Shown piece by piece: positions 1-12,679 of a stretch of DNA of 64,000 bases. The notes beneath the pieces were generated by a model. It searched no databases. It saw only the letters and a program-made list of their open reading frames with translations, and was not told where the DNA came from. Numbering within the stretch: position 1 is the first letter of the stretch; each line of letters opens with the position of its first letter. Source of the DNA: Physella acuta (Eukaryota > Mollusca > Gastropoda > Physidae); the NCBI RefSeq assembly GCF_028476545.1, contig NW_026732323.1:328501-392500 (forward strand), written 5' to 3'. The translations under genes were made by a program, and so were the position numbers.

Positions 1-306
1 CGTTTTCTGATTGAACTAAAAAGTAGAAAATAAATGCTATAGGCCCTACATCACAATAATGCAAGCGATCACTCTACTATAAGCGATCAAAAACGTGGGG
101 CGTCGAAGTAAAAGTTATATTACTATTGATTAGATAATACTATTGACTTTTATTAGGGAGCTTGTAGAGAGTCAACAGTATTAGAAACTGTAAGAAAATC
201 ACGGCGCCCCACGTTTTTGCTTGCTTATAGTAGAGTGATCGCTTGCATTATTGTGATGTAGGGCCTATAGCATTTATTTTCTACTTTTTAGTTCAATCAG
301 AAAACG
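1..306. mobile_element. Foldback/MITE-like palindrome with 102-bp arms
   Basis: Bases 1-102 and 205-306 are reverse complements with about three mismatches (around 83-88 against 219-225). They flank a 102-bp unique centre. There is no coding capacity. This is the form of a non-autonomous TIR (MITE or foldback) element, and the near-identity of the arms suggests recent origin or gene conversion. The left arm begins exactly at the window edge, so the true end and any target-site duplication cannot be judged. The superfamily is not recognised. Confidence 0.75.
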
Positions 307-479
307 TGGGTTTTTAAAAACTTTTTTAATGATTATTATTTTCTACTTTTTAGTCTTTGTCTGTTTGTTTGCATTAAAATCTTGCTATCGATTTTATCTT
401 TTCACTTTTTTTGGGTAAACGAAGACAACTCGTAAAAAGACAACTCGTAAAAAGACAACTCGTAAAAAACACGTTGTTT

Positions 480-580
480 GAATACGTTACTGACTAGAAC
501 ACATAGATTTGAACCCGTGTCGAGTGGGATAGCAATCTTGTGCCCAACCACTCGACCATATCGTCTCCCCCAAACTGGCC
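480..580 (-). mobile_element. tRNA-derived SINE head, fragment
   Basis: Read on the minus strand, this stretch has a pol III A box (TGGTCGAGTGG) followed about 33 nt later by a B-box-like GGGTTCAAATC, as in the head of a tRNA-derived SINE. The acceptor and T stems pair poorly, so a working tRNA gene is unlikely. No SINE body was recognised beside it. Confidence 0.45.
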
Positions 581-969
581 TACCTTCTGTAAGTTTAAAC
601 TCGGTTCAAGCTAAATTCTCTGCCCCTAAGCCTGTGGCGACATGTGATCGTTCGCTTCACTGCGCGCGAGGTACGCGTCGCTGGTTTTTTTTCTAATGGC
701 TAGCAGAGGAGGATTATATATATAGATTATATAGCGGTCTAAAATGCTCAATAAAATGTTTCCATTGATCAATTTAGTAATAATAACAATTGAATATTCA
801 ATGGTCATCCAAAAGAAAGCTTCCCTGAAAATTTCAGCGCGCTAGCTAACTGGGAAGTGCCAGAAATTTCGATCGCAAGATTTGATTGGAAAGACAAACA
901 GAGAAAGCAAGTTAAAGAAAACGTGGGAAATAATGTACCTGGACAGCTGGGACACGTCGCATAGCTCTC

Positions 970-1282
<313 letters not shown>

Positions 1283-1285
<3 letters not shown>

Positions 1286-2370
1286 GTGTATAGAGGGCAA
1301 ATGCAGTATGTACAGTTTTATTTTGTGAAATCGATGTACATTTCTACTTATATTGTCAATAATTCAAGCTACAAAAATATTCGTGTGCAATGCCAGAAAA
1401 GTAGAATGCAAATATTTTATGAATTTTCAAACATAATATTTTGCACTATTTTAATTTTGGAATGAGATTTATAAACTCATTTTTCTCGAGATTATGTTTC
1501 TGGATATTTATCCTCTATACCCTCGGATATACGTACGTCTTACATAAACACATTTGTACACTGGATCATCTGTGCTCTGAGCTAATCTACACAACCCCAC
1601 GTGTGAACTACTCATAGACGAGTGTAGGAACAAAGCCAACTCAGAAGACGTTGATACCATACCCTCTAGACAATCGAAACAATGAGGCTAATCGATGACT
1701 GATTTGGCACCGGTAATCGAATGCCATCGTAGTCATAACTATACAGCCAAAAAAATCAATTCCTGTTTAATGGCAATCAGACGGGCTAAATATATCGACG
1801 ACAGTTTTGGTATCGAAGACGTTTGTGTATCGACGGCGAACAAAGCAACATTGAGATGTAATTACAGCCTGCCACTCGCCCTCTGACGATTGACATGTTA
1901 GGTATCGACCCTCAAGATTAGATCGACTCTGTCAGTGGTCAATTGCCGCTTAACATATTCAAAAAAAAATTTTTTAAGTTAAAACTGGGATGGGAACAGT
2001 CAAAGAAAATTCTTCTCGTCATACCGTTTTAGCGCATACAACAGATGGAAGTTGAAAAAACAACTAGGAATTGATTTAACGTTTGATGAGTTACAAAGTT
2101 GTTTTATAGTTGGAGGTTCTGGAGTTCATTGTTTAAATTTTATTTATCTTAATTGAAATAATAATAAAATAATTAAAATAAATTTGTCACCTTGTTACTA
2201 TTACATTTTCTCCTAAATGGTTTTAATAGATCTCAGTTTTAAGGTAAAGAATTAATCATGATCTAATTAAATACTGCCAGACACTCAAATTAAACATGTG
2301 TGTGTTATGGGGAGGACAAATATGTCGCCCTTACTCTGGAATATAATAGATCCCTGCCCAACTGATCTCC
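1283..2370. other. Unannotated AT-rich DNA
   Basis: No gene, RNA or transposon recognised. The open frame at 1695-1886 has no coding signature that I can recognise. Confidence 0.5.
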
Positions 2371-3152
2371 CAGATATATGTCCTTCTAATCTGTCCAGAT
2401 ATGTCCTTCTAATCTGTCCAGATATGTCCTTCTAATCTGTCCAGATATCTGTCCAGATATCTGTCCTTCTAATATGTCCTTCTAATCTGTCCTGATATCT
2501 GTCCTTCTAATCTGTCCTTCTAATCTGTCCAGATATCTGTCCTTCTAATCTGTCCTTCTAATCTGTCCAGATATCTGTCCTTCTAATCTGTCCAGATATC
2601 TGTCCTTCTAATCTGTCCTTCTAATCTGTCCAGATATCTGTCCTTCTAATCTGTCCTTCTAATCTGTCCAGATATCTGTCCTTCTAATCTGTCCTTCTAA
2701 TCTGTCCAGATATCTGTCCTTCTAATCTGTCCTTCTAATCTGTCCAGATATCTGTCCTTCTAATCTGTCCAGATATCTGTCCAGATATCTGTCCTTCTAA
2801 TCTGTCCAGATATCTGTCCTTCTAATCTGTCCTTCTAATCTGTCCAGATATCTGTCCTTCTAATCTGTCCTTCTAATCTGTCCAGATATCTGTCCTTCTA
2901 ATATGTCCTTCTAATCTGTCCTGATATCTGTCCTTCTAATCTGTCCTTCTAATCTGTCCAGATATCTGTTCTTCTAATCTGTCCTTCTAATCTGTCCAGA
3001 TATCTGTCCTAATCTGTCCTTCTAATCTGTCCAGATATCTGTCCTTCTAATATGTCCTTCTAATCTGTCCTGATATCTGTCCTTCTAATCTGTCCTTCTA
3101 ATCTGTCCAGATATCTGTCCTTCTAATATGTCCTTCTAATCTGTCCAGATAT
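2371..3152. repeat. Minisatellite of two 12-13 bp motifs
   Basis: About 780 bp built from two alternating short motifs, CTGTCCTTCTAAT (13 bp) and CTGTCCAGATAT (12 bp). They are arranged in mixed order, most often as two of the first followed by one of the second, giving a composite period of about 38 bp. Non-coding. Confidence 0.95.
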
Positions 3153-4066
3153 TCTCAACAATTACGTACTACAAATAAAAAAAATAAAATAAAATAACGA
3201 TATTTATATATTGAATTATGAGAAGATATAAGATTTTCCTATCAAAGTGCAAGTGTTAATTAATTGTGTGATGTTTGTCAATGAATCGTCATCTTGCTGT
3301 AGGAATCTAAGGCCTGACATTCAGATCATTGAGTCAGATCAGACAAACCCATAAATAAAATGAATAAATTATTTTCTTGATCTTACTAAATAGATAAAAT
3401 CACTACCGAAAGTTATCAAAATCAAATTGGGAAGATCGTCCCATCTTGATTAGACAACCCAATGTGTCGCTAGATCTAAGGATAAATCTTTATTTTTTGT
3501 TTCGGTCATTGGATTGACCAGTTACACCCTGACACGTACACTTTTCACAAGACACACTGGTACAAATGGTCGTTTTAATTCCCATCACTTCTCACAAGAC
3601 ACACTGGCGATTACCGTACGTCAAATGATTGTTTTAATTCCGTTTGAATTGGCTGATGCGTCGACTGGTACAATCTATAAACCTAGACTAGCCCAGTGGC
3701 GTCACTAGATCGGTTAACACCTACAGCGGTAACTCATGGGTGTAACCCCCCCCCCCCCTCTCAACGACTTTTACAAGAAGTACCGAAACTGTAATTTAAA
3801 TCCCCCCCCCCCCCCCCCTTGAATATGTTTATAGCGTTACTGAGTTGTTGATTTAACTAGAAAGAGCCTCATTAAAGTAGACGATTTGTTTTTGTTTTGG
3901 TGTATTTGGATTGTGTGGCCCGATGCTTCCCCACGTCCACGCGGCCATGTTTTAACATGTTTTTAACACAAAGTTTTACCAGATATAATTTATAAAACTT
4001 GGCTAGTCGCACTTAAAAAAAAATACTCATTCACCTGAGACCTGCATTAAACCAACGCTTAAGATT

Positions 4067-4291
4067 TTAATTCATAGCTTCACAACAGCACCGTTGCTTC
4101 AAAAATGTGTCTAACGAGAATTTTCCGCTTGAGTGAATCTTCAGTTTTATGTCGTCTGTTATCCTGACGGGGTAATGGAACTCGTGTCCCCGGCACTCGT
4201 CACCTCCATCAGCACCGCACTCAGTACTTGCACACCAACCGTGAACAGAGCTCGTAGTGCAACCAACAGCTTCGTGCGTGCATGGGTAGGC
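4067..4291 (-). CDS. Possible terminal exon of a cysteine-rich protein (uncertain)
   Basis: On the minus strand a frame without an ATG is open for about 77 codons from a stop just above 4291 to a TAA at 4067-4069. A possible acceptor, AATCAG, precedes 4291. The predicted tail is cysteine-rich: it contains HGWCASTECGADGGDECRGH and ends in RCCCEAMN. The stretch is GC-richer than its surroundings in its upstream half, and other frames on both strands are also open there, which weakens the case. It does not join in phase to the signal-peptide exon at 29.9-30.0 kb. No family recognised. It could be a terminal exon of a secreted protein or a chance open frame. Confidence 0.25.
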   Translation of the reverse strand, partial: AYPCTHEAVGCTTSSVHGWCASTECGADGGDECRGHEFHYPVRITDDIKLKIHSSGKFSLDTFLKQRCCCEAMN

Positions 4292-4509
4292 TGATTGGTT
4301 TATAACACCAGAGTTATTACCCTTGGTTTATCACAGCAGATTTATTGCCCTTGGTTGAACCTACGACTTGAGGTGTATTTCATCACTTCTGTAAAGTTGT
4401 TCGAGTGGGTGGTGTATTGTTGTTGTTTTAAATCTGAAATCAGCGATGTATTGTTGTTGCTACATAGCTGCTATACTTTCTACTACATTGTTATTGTTTG
4501 GATATGTAT

Positions 4510-5062
4510 TGGGCTGATGTATAGTTGGTTTAGTGATGTGTTTCAACTAATGTATAGCTGGTAAGTGATGTGTTTCAACTAATGTATAGTTGGTAAGTGA
4601 TGTGTTTCAACTAATGTATAGTTGGTAAGTGATGTGTTTCAACTAATGTATAGTTGGTTAGTGATGTGTTTCAACAAATGTATAATTGTTTTAGTGATGT
4701 GTTTCAACTCATATATAGTTGATAAGTGATGTGTTTCAACTAATGTATAATTGGTAAGTGATGTGTTTCAATTAATGTATAATTGGTAAGTGATGTGTTT
4801 CAACAAATGTATAATTGTTTTAGTGATGTGTTTCAACTCATATATAGTTGATAAGTGATGTGTTTCAACTAATGTATAATTGGTAAGTGATGTGTTTCAA
4901 TTAATGTATAATTGGTAAGTGATGTGTTTCAACAAATGTATAATTGTTTTAGTGATGTGTTTCAACTCATATATAGTTGATAAGTGATGTGTTTCAACTA
5001 ATGTATAATTGGTAAGTGATGTGTTTCAATTAATGTATAGTTGGTAAGTGATGTTGGTAAGT
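4510..5062. repeat. 32-bp minisatellite with 128-bp higher-order unit
   Basis: Units of about 32 bp (core GTGATGTGTTTCAACTAATG) repeat about 17 times. From roughly 4675 the same four variant units recur in order three times with a 128-bp period, so a four-unit block was duplicated as a whole. Confidence 0.93.
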
Positions 5063-5597
5063 GATATCGGCTCACCTGGTACAACATTTAGCCAAAGTAC
5101 TGGTAGTATTGTTTCATTTATGTCATTAAATTAAAAGTAGTCTTAAAAACTTTGACGTTTAATTTTATCGGCAAAAAAAAAAAAAAACCCACAGAACACC
5201 CCCCCCCCCCCCGTAACTTGACCCTCACCGCGATCTGTAATGTGTGTTCAGTCACATGCTGTAGAATATTTTACCAAATATTTGAAATAAAAATTAGCTT
5301 TTTTTTCCACATTAATGGAGATAACAGAATAATTGATAGGCTCTGTTATTAAGTCCATGCTTTGGTGTTTCTTTTAAAGTACATTTTTGTGTCCAACTTT
5401 TTATTTAAATCAATTTTCTCCTATCCCCCCCTCCCCCCCCCCCCCAACCCCTCTTCCATTCCCCGATTTTATAATAACAGAACTGCGGACGGCGTAATTT
5501 GATTTAAAAATGATTGCCGTTAATTATCTTATTACCGATAATGATACATTGATTGTGAGGATAAGGGGGGGGGGGGAGCCCACCAACACCCACCCGG

Positions 5598-5675
5598 TCA
5601 CGTGATACAAGAATTGCGACATTCGGTGACGTCACCGTACTATCCTGACCATGACGGCCTAATTAGGTGACGTCA
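5598..5675. promoter_or_regulatory. E-box plus two palindromic CREs (candidate cis-regulatory element)
   Basis: A TCACGTGA E-box at 5598-5605 is followed by two perfect cAMP-response elements, TGACGTCA, at 5627-5634 and 5668-5675. The first lies in a 12-bp palindrome. The CREs are 41 bp apart, close to four helical turns. No coding exon was found within several kilobases, so any target gene is unknown. Confidence 0.35.
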
Positions 5676-5937
5676 CATGAACTACTTAGTGCCGATGTTT
5701 AGCCAGGCTCGTCTGTTTGTGTTTTCAATGGGTTTTAATTCCCGATATTGTTTTAACTCTAGTCTAAACGTGACGCAAGGATCTCGGTCAAAGCACTGCG
5801 CTCTGTATTAGTTTGATGCGGCTAAATGTCTCATTGGCTGTGTTGGTCTTCATGTTTGATCAATTGCCGGGGACAGAATTTTGTAATCAAGTCATTGGCT
5901 TTACGGTATAGTGTATCAGGCTTGATTTAATTGGAAA

Positions 5938-8900
5938 TTTAATGATCTTTATCGAACCTAGATTAAGATCTTTATCAAACCTAGATGATGATCTTTATCA
6001 AACCTAGATGATGATCTTTATCGAACCTAGATGATGATCTTTATCGAACCTAGATGATGATCTTTATCAAACCTAGATGATGACCTTTATCAAACCTAGA
6101 TGATGATCTTTATCGAACCGAGATGATTATCTTTATGAAATTAAATGGCATTGGGTAGAGGATGATCTTTATCAAACCTAAACGATGATCTTTATAAAAC
6201 CTAGATGATGATCTTTATCGAACCTAGATGATGATCCTTATCAAACCTAGATGATGATCTTTATCAAACCTAGATGATGATCTTTATCGAACCGAGAGGA
6301 TGATCTTTATCAAACCTAGATGATGATCTTTATCAAACCTAGATGATGATCTTTATCGAACCTAGATGATGATCTTTATCAAACCTAGATGATGATCTTT
6401 ATCAAACCTAGATGACGATCTTTATCAAACCTAGATGACGATCTTTATCAAACCTAGATGACGATCTTTATCAAACCTAGATGACGATCTTTATCAAACC
6501 TAGATGATGATCTTTATCAAATCTAGATGATGATCTTTATCAAACCTAGATGATGATCTTTATCAAACCTCTATGATGATCTTTATCAAACCTAGATGAT
6601 GATCTTTATCGAACCTAGATGATGATCTTTATCAAACCTAGATGATGATCTTTATCAAACCAAGATGATGATCTTTATCAAACCTAGATGATGATCTTTA
6701 TCGAACCTAGATGATGATCTTTATCGAACCTAGATGATGATCTTTATCAAACCTAGAAGATGATCTTTATCGAACCTAGATGATGATCTTTATCAAACCT
6801 AGATGATGATCTTTATCAAACCTAGATGATGATGTTTATCAAAACTAGATAATGATCTTTATCAAACCTAGATGATGATCTTCATCAAACCTAGATGATG
6901 ATCTTTATCAAACCTCTATGATGATCTTTATCAAACCTACATGATGATCTTTATCGAACCGAGATGATGATCTTTATCAAACCTCTATGATGATCTTTAT
7001 CAAACCTAGATGATGATCTTTATCGAACCTAGATGATGATCTTTATCGAACCGAGATGATTATCTTTATGAAATTAAATGGCATTGGGTAGAGGATGATC
7101 TTTATCAAACTGAATGGCATTGGCATGATGATCTTTATCAAACCTAGATGATGATCTTTATCAAACCTAGATGATGATCTTTATCAAACCTAGATGACGA
7201 TCTTTATTAAACCTCTATGATGATCTTTATCAAACCTAGATGATGATCTTTATCAAACCTAGATGATGATCTTAATTAAACCTAGATGATGATCTTTATC
7301 AAACCGAGATGATGATCTTTATCAAACCTAGATGATGATCTTTATCAAACCTAGATGATGATCATTATCGAACCTAGATGATGATCTTTATCGAACCGAG
7401 ATGATTATCTTTATGAAATTAAATGGCATTGGGTAGAGGATGATCTTTATCAAACCTAAATGATGATCTTTATAAAACCTAGATGATGATCTTTATCGAA
7501 CCTAGATGATGATCCTTATCAAACCTAGATGATGATCTTTATCAAACCTAGATGATGATCTTTATCGAACCGAGAGGATGATCTTTATCAAACCTAGATG
7601 ATGATCTTTATCAAACCTAGATGATGATCTTTATCGAACCTAGATGATGATCTTTATCAAACCTAGATGATGACCTTTATCAAACCTAGATGATGATCTT
7701 TATCGAACCTAGATGATGATCTTTATCAAAATCTAGATGACGATCTTTATCAAACCTAGATGACGATCTTTATCAAACCTAGATGACGATCTTTATCAAA
7801 CCTAGATGATGATCATTATCGAACCTAGATGATGATCTTTATCGAACCGAGATGATTATCTTTATGAAATTAAATGGCATTGGGTAGAGGATGATCTTTA
7901 TCAAACCTAAATGATGATCTTTATAAAACCTAGATGATGATCTTTATCGAACCTAGATGATGATCCTTATCAAACCTAGATGATGATCTTTATCAAACCG
8001 AGATGATGATCTTTATCAAACCTAGATGATGATCTTTATCAAACCTAGATGATGATCTTTATCGAACCTAGATGATGATCTTTATCAAACCTAGATGATG
8101 ACCTTTATCAAACCTAGATGATGATCTTTATCGAACCTAGATGATGATCTTTATCAAAATCTAGATGACGATCTTTATCAAACCTAGATGACGATCTTTA
8201 TCAAACCTAGATGACGATCTTTATCAAACCTAGATGACGATCTTTATCAAACCTAGATGATGATCTTTATCAAATCTAGATGATGATCTTTATCAAACCT
8301 AGATGATGATCTTTATCGAACCTAGATGATGATCTTTATCAAACCTAGATGATGATCTTTATCAAACCAAGATGATAATCTTTATCAAACCTAGATGATG
8401 ATCTTTATCGAACCTAGATGATGATCTTTATCGAACCTAGATGATGATGTTTATCAAACCTAGATGATGATCTTTATCAAACCTAGATGATGATCTTTAT
8501 CGAACCTAGATGATGATCTTTATCGAACCTAGATGATTATCTTTATCGAACCGAGATGATGATCTTTATCGAACCTAGATGATGATCTTCATCAAACCTA
8601 GATGATGATCTTTATCAAACCTAGATGACGATCTTTATTAAACCTCTATGATGATCTTTATCAAACCTAGATGATGATCTTTATCAAACCTAGATGATGA
8701 ACTTAATTAAACCTAGATGATGATCTTTATCAAACCTAGATGATGATCTTTATCAAACCTAGATGATGATCTTTATCAAACCTAGATGATGATCTTTATC
8801 GAACCTAGATGATGATCTTTATCGAACCGAGATGATTATCTTTATGAAATTAAATGGCATTGGGTAGAGGATGATCTTTATCAAACTGAATGGCATTGGC

Positions 8901-10545
8901 ATGATGATCTTTATCAAACCTAAATGATGATCTTTATAAAACCTAGATGATGATCTTTATCGAACCTAGATGATGATCCTTATCAAACCTAGATGATGAT
9001 CTTTATCAAACCTAGATGATGATCTTTATCGAACCGAGATGATGATCTTTATCAAACCTAGATGATGAGCTTTATCAAACCTAGATGATGATCTTTATCA
9101 AACCTAGATGATGATCTTTATCAAACTTCTATGATGATCTTTATCAAACCTAGATGATGATCTTTATCGAACCGAGATGATGATCTTTATCAAACCTAGA
9201 AGATGATCTTTATCGAACCTAGATGATGATCTTTATCAAACCTAGAAGATGATCTTTATCGAACCTAGATGATGATCTTTATCAAACCTAGATGATGATC
9301 TTTATCAAACCTAGATGATGATCTTTATCAAACCTAGATGATGATCTTTATCGAACCAAGATGATGATCTTTATCAAACCTCTATGATGATCTTTATCAA
9401 ACCTAGATAATGATCTTTATCAAACCTAGATGATGATCTTTATCAAACCTAGATGATGATCTTTATCAAACCTAGATGATGATCTTTATCGAACCGAGAT
9501 GATGATCTTTATCAAACCTCTATGATGATCTTTATCGAACCTAGATGATGATCTTTATCAAACCTAGATGATGATGTTTATCAAAACTAGATGATGATCT
9601 TTATCAAACCTAGATGATGATCTTTATCAAACCTAGATGATGATCTTTATCAAACCTAGATGATGATCTTCATCAAACCTAGATGATGATCTTTATCAAA
9701 CCTCTATGATGATCTTTATCAAACCTAGATGATGATCTTTATCGAACCGAGATGATGATCTTTATCAAACCTCTATGATGATCTTTATCAAACCTAGATG
9801 ATGATCTTTATCGAACCTAGATGATGATCTTTATCGAACCGAGATGATTATCTTTATGAAATTAAATGGCATTGGGTAGAGGATGATCTTTATCAAACTG
9901 AATGGCATTGGCATGATGATCTTTATCAAACCTAGATGATGATCTTTATCAAACCTAGATGATGATCTTTATCGAACCGAGATGATGATCTTTATCAAAC
10001 CTAGATGATGATCTTTATCAAACCTAGATGATGATCTTTATCAAACCTAGATGATGATCTTTATCAAACCTAGATGATGATCTTTATCGAACCTAGATGA
10101 TGATCTTTATCGAACCGAGATGATTATCTTTATGAAATTAAATGGCATTGGGTAGAGGATGATCTTTATCAAACTGAATGGCATTGGCATGATGATCTTT
10201 ATCAAACCTAGATGATGATCTTTATCAAACCTAGATGATGATCTTTATCGAACCGAGATGATGATCTTTATCAAACCTAGATGATGATCTTTATCAAACC
10301 TAGATGATGATCTTTATCAAACCTAGATGTTGATCTTTATCAAACCTAGATGATGATCTTTATCAAACCTAGATGATGATCTTTATCGAACCTAGATGAT
10401 GATCTTTATCGAACCTAGATGATGATCTTTATCGAACCGAGATGATTATCTTTATGAAATTAAATGGCATTGGGTAGAGGATGATCTTTATCAAACTGAA
10501 TGGCATTGGCATGATGATCTTTATAAAACTGAATGCATTGGCCGG
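5938..10545. repeat. 23-bp minisatellite/satellite, about 200 copies
   Basis: About 4.6 kb of a 23-bp unit (core GATGATCTTTATCAAACCTA). Variants include CAAACC or CGAACC, TAGATGA or GAGATGA, and CTCTATGA. A distinctive unit containing TTATGAAATTAAATGGCATT interrupts the array about eight times (near 6130, 7065, 7410, 7860, 8840, 9850, 10130 and 10450), which points to higher-order duplication of blocks hundreds of bases long. The array decays after 10500. Non-coding. Confidence 0.97.
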
Positions 10546-11531
10546 CAAGATGATCTTTTTCAAACTGCATGGCATTGGCAAGATGATGTTTATCAAACTA
10601 AATGGAATTAGCTGGTTGATGCGTATAGGTCTTCTGTTTCCTTGACCAAAATACTATTGTGTTGTCAACGGCTTTTTTCTTTGGACACTTTACCAGAGGA
10701 GTAACGACGAGGGGGGAGGGGGTACATATGTCCCCAGGCTCCAGCATAAGCTCATTTTAGCTGCTATTTCGAATTATAAATATAAAAAATATATGGGGGG
10801 GGGGGGCGTCGCCAAATTGACAGTTTGTCCCCGGGTGCCGGGAGGGGTCTCTACGCCTCAGCACTTTACCTTGACTAAAACTATGCGGGCACATCTTTGA
10901 GTGTGTTACATTATGGTTGCTTCCAATTATATAACACACAAACCTAACAACCACATCCATACCCATCACTTCTACAACCACACCCCTGCCCATCACCTGT
11001 ACAACCACACCCCTGCCCATCACTTCTACAACCACACCTCTACCCATTAGATTATTTACGAGTGTATGGTAATCTGCGTATAGTCTACCATGAAGGCTAT
11101 TATGACTGATCCAATCATAAAGATCAGTTTTTCAACTCCCCACATTAGACCAGCAGGCTATTAAACACTAACAATATTCTCTAAATGCCTTGACCATCTA
11201 ACAGTAGCAGTGCTACCGTCATACTTAGCTCTCGTAAAATCCGACGATTGTCTTCGTAATCCTAGTCATAACATCCTCCCTTAACCTTTATCGATTTGAA
11301 TAAATTGTCTTGTCACCAATAAATATCGCTCGTAACTGTATACACGGTATTTTATTTGTTGCTCTATAGCTCACGCAAGTCTGATCAGCTGATAATACAG
11401 ACGGCTGCACATTTCATGTCATCGGGAATATTCTAAGATGCCATTATCAACGTTAGAACGCTAAATAAAATACATCTCGATTTGCTAAGGTTACCACCCA
11501 GTGTACTTCATGAGAAATAATAGTATCTTAT

Positions 11532-11616
<85 letters not shown>

Positions 11617-11900
11617 TTAAAGACCTGTTAAAGTGTTAACTAGCTACGATAAAACAAATATATTTTAAAACAACTATAATAAGTGAGATACGTGATTTGA
11701 CCTACTGAGGAACAGATATTGTGACCAGTAAAAGTTTATAAGAAGAAAGACAACGGGTTAACCCCTGGTTAACTCAACATCTGTGACCTTGTTTAGCTAG
11801 GTCCTGTGACCTTTCTTTACAGCATACATGTTTCCCTTCAACTACCACCACCTCAACATCCCCTACATATCGCACCAGACAGACGTTCGCGGGGAGTTAA
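10546..11900. other. Unique spacer with short repeats and a (TA)n tract
   Basis: This spacer separates two arrays. At 10930-11045 a roughly 30-bp unit containing CCCATCAC repeats about four times. A (TA)n run lies at 11536-11611. No gene recognised; the open frames across the repeat are low-complexity. Confidence 0.6.
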
Positions 11901-12676
11901 ACACAAGACCTACCATTCCAACACAAGACCTACCATTCCAACACAAGACCTACCATTCCAACACAAGACCTACCATTCCAACACAAGACCTACCATTCCA
12001 ACACAAGACCTACCATTCCAACACAAGACCTACCATTCCAACACAAGACCTACCATTCCAACATAAGAACTACCATTCCAACACAAGACCTACCATACAT
12101 CAGACCTACCATTCCAACACAAGACCTACCATTCCAACATAAGACCTACCATTCCAACACAAGACCTACCATTCCAACACAATCACAAGACCTACCATTC
12201 CAACACAAGACCTACCATTCCAACACAAGACCTACCATTCCAACACAAGACCTACCATACATCAGACCTACCATTCCATCACAAGACCTACCATTCCAAC
12301 ACAAGACCTACCATTCCAACACAAGACCTACCATACCAACACAAGACCTACCATTCCAACACAAGACCTACCATTCCAACACAAGACCTACCAAACACAA
12401 GACCTACCATTCCAACACAAGACCTACCATTCCAACACAAGACCTACCATTCCAACACAAGACCTACCAAACACAAGACCTACCATTCCAACACAACACA
12501 AGACCTACCATTCCAACACAAGACCTACCATTCCAACACAAGACCTACCATTCCAACACAAGACCTACCATTCCAACACAAGACCTACCAAACACAAGAC
12601 CTACCATTCCAACACAATCACAAGACCTACCATTCCAACACAAGACCTACCATTCCAACACAAGACCTACCATTCT
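11895..12676. repeat. 20-bp minisatellite
   Basis: A unit of ACACAAGACCTACCATTCCA repeats about 38 times. Irregular short units such as CATACATCAG and ACACAATC interrupt it. Because 20 is not a multiple of three, the open frames change phase between units. Not coding. Confidence 0.97.
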
Positions 12677-12679
12677 GAA

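Noticed and set aside
480-580. A functional tRNA gene on the minus strand
   Set aside because: The A and B boxes are present but the acceptor and T stems pair poorly; more likely a SINE head.
2371-3152. CRISPR-like array
   Set aside because: Repeats are contiguous short tandem motifs without unique spacers, and the genome is eukaryotic.
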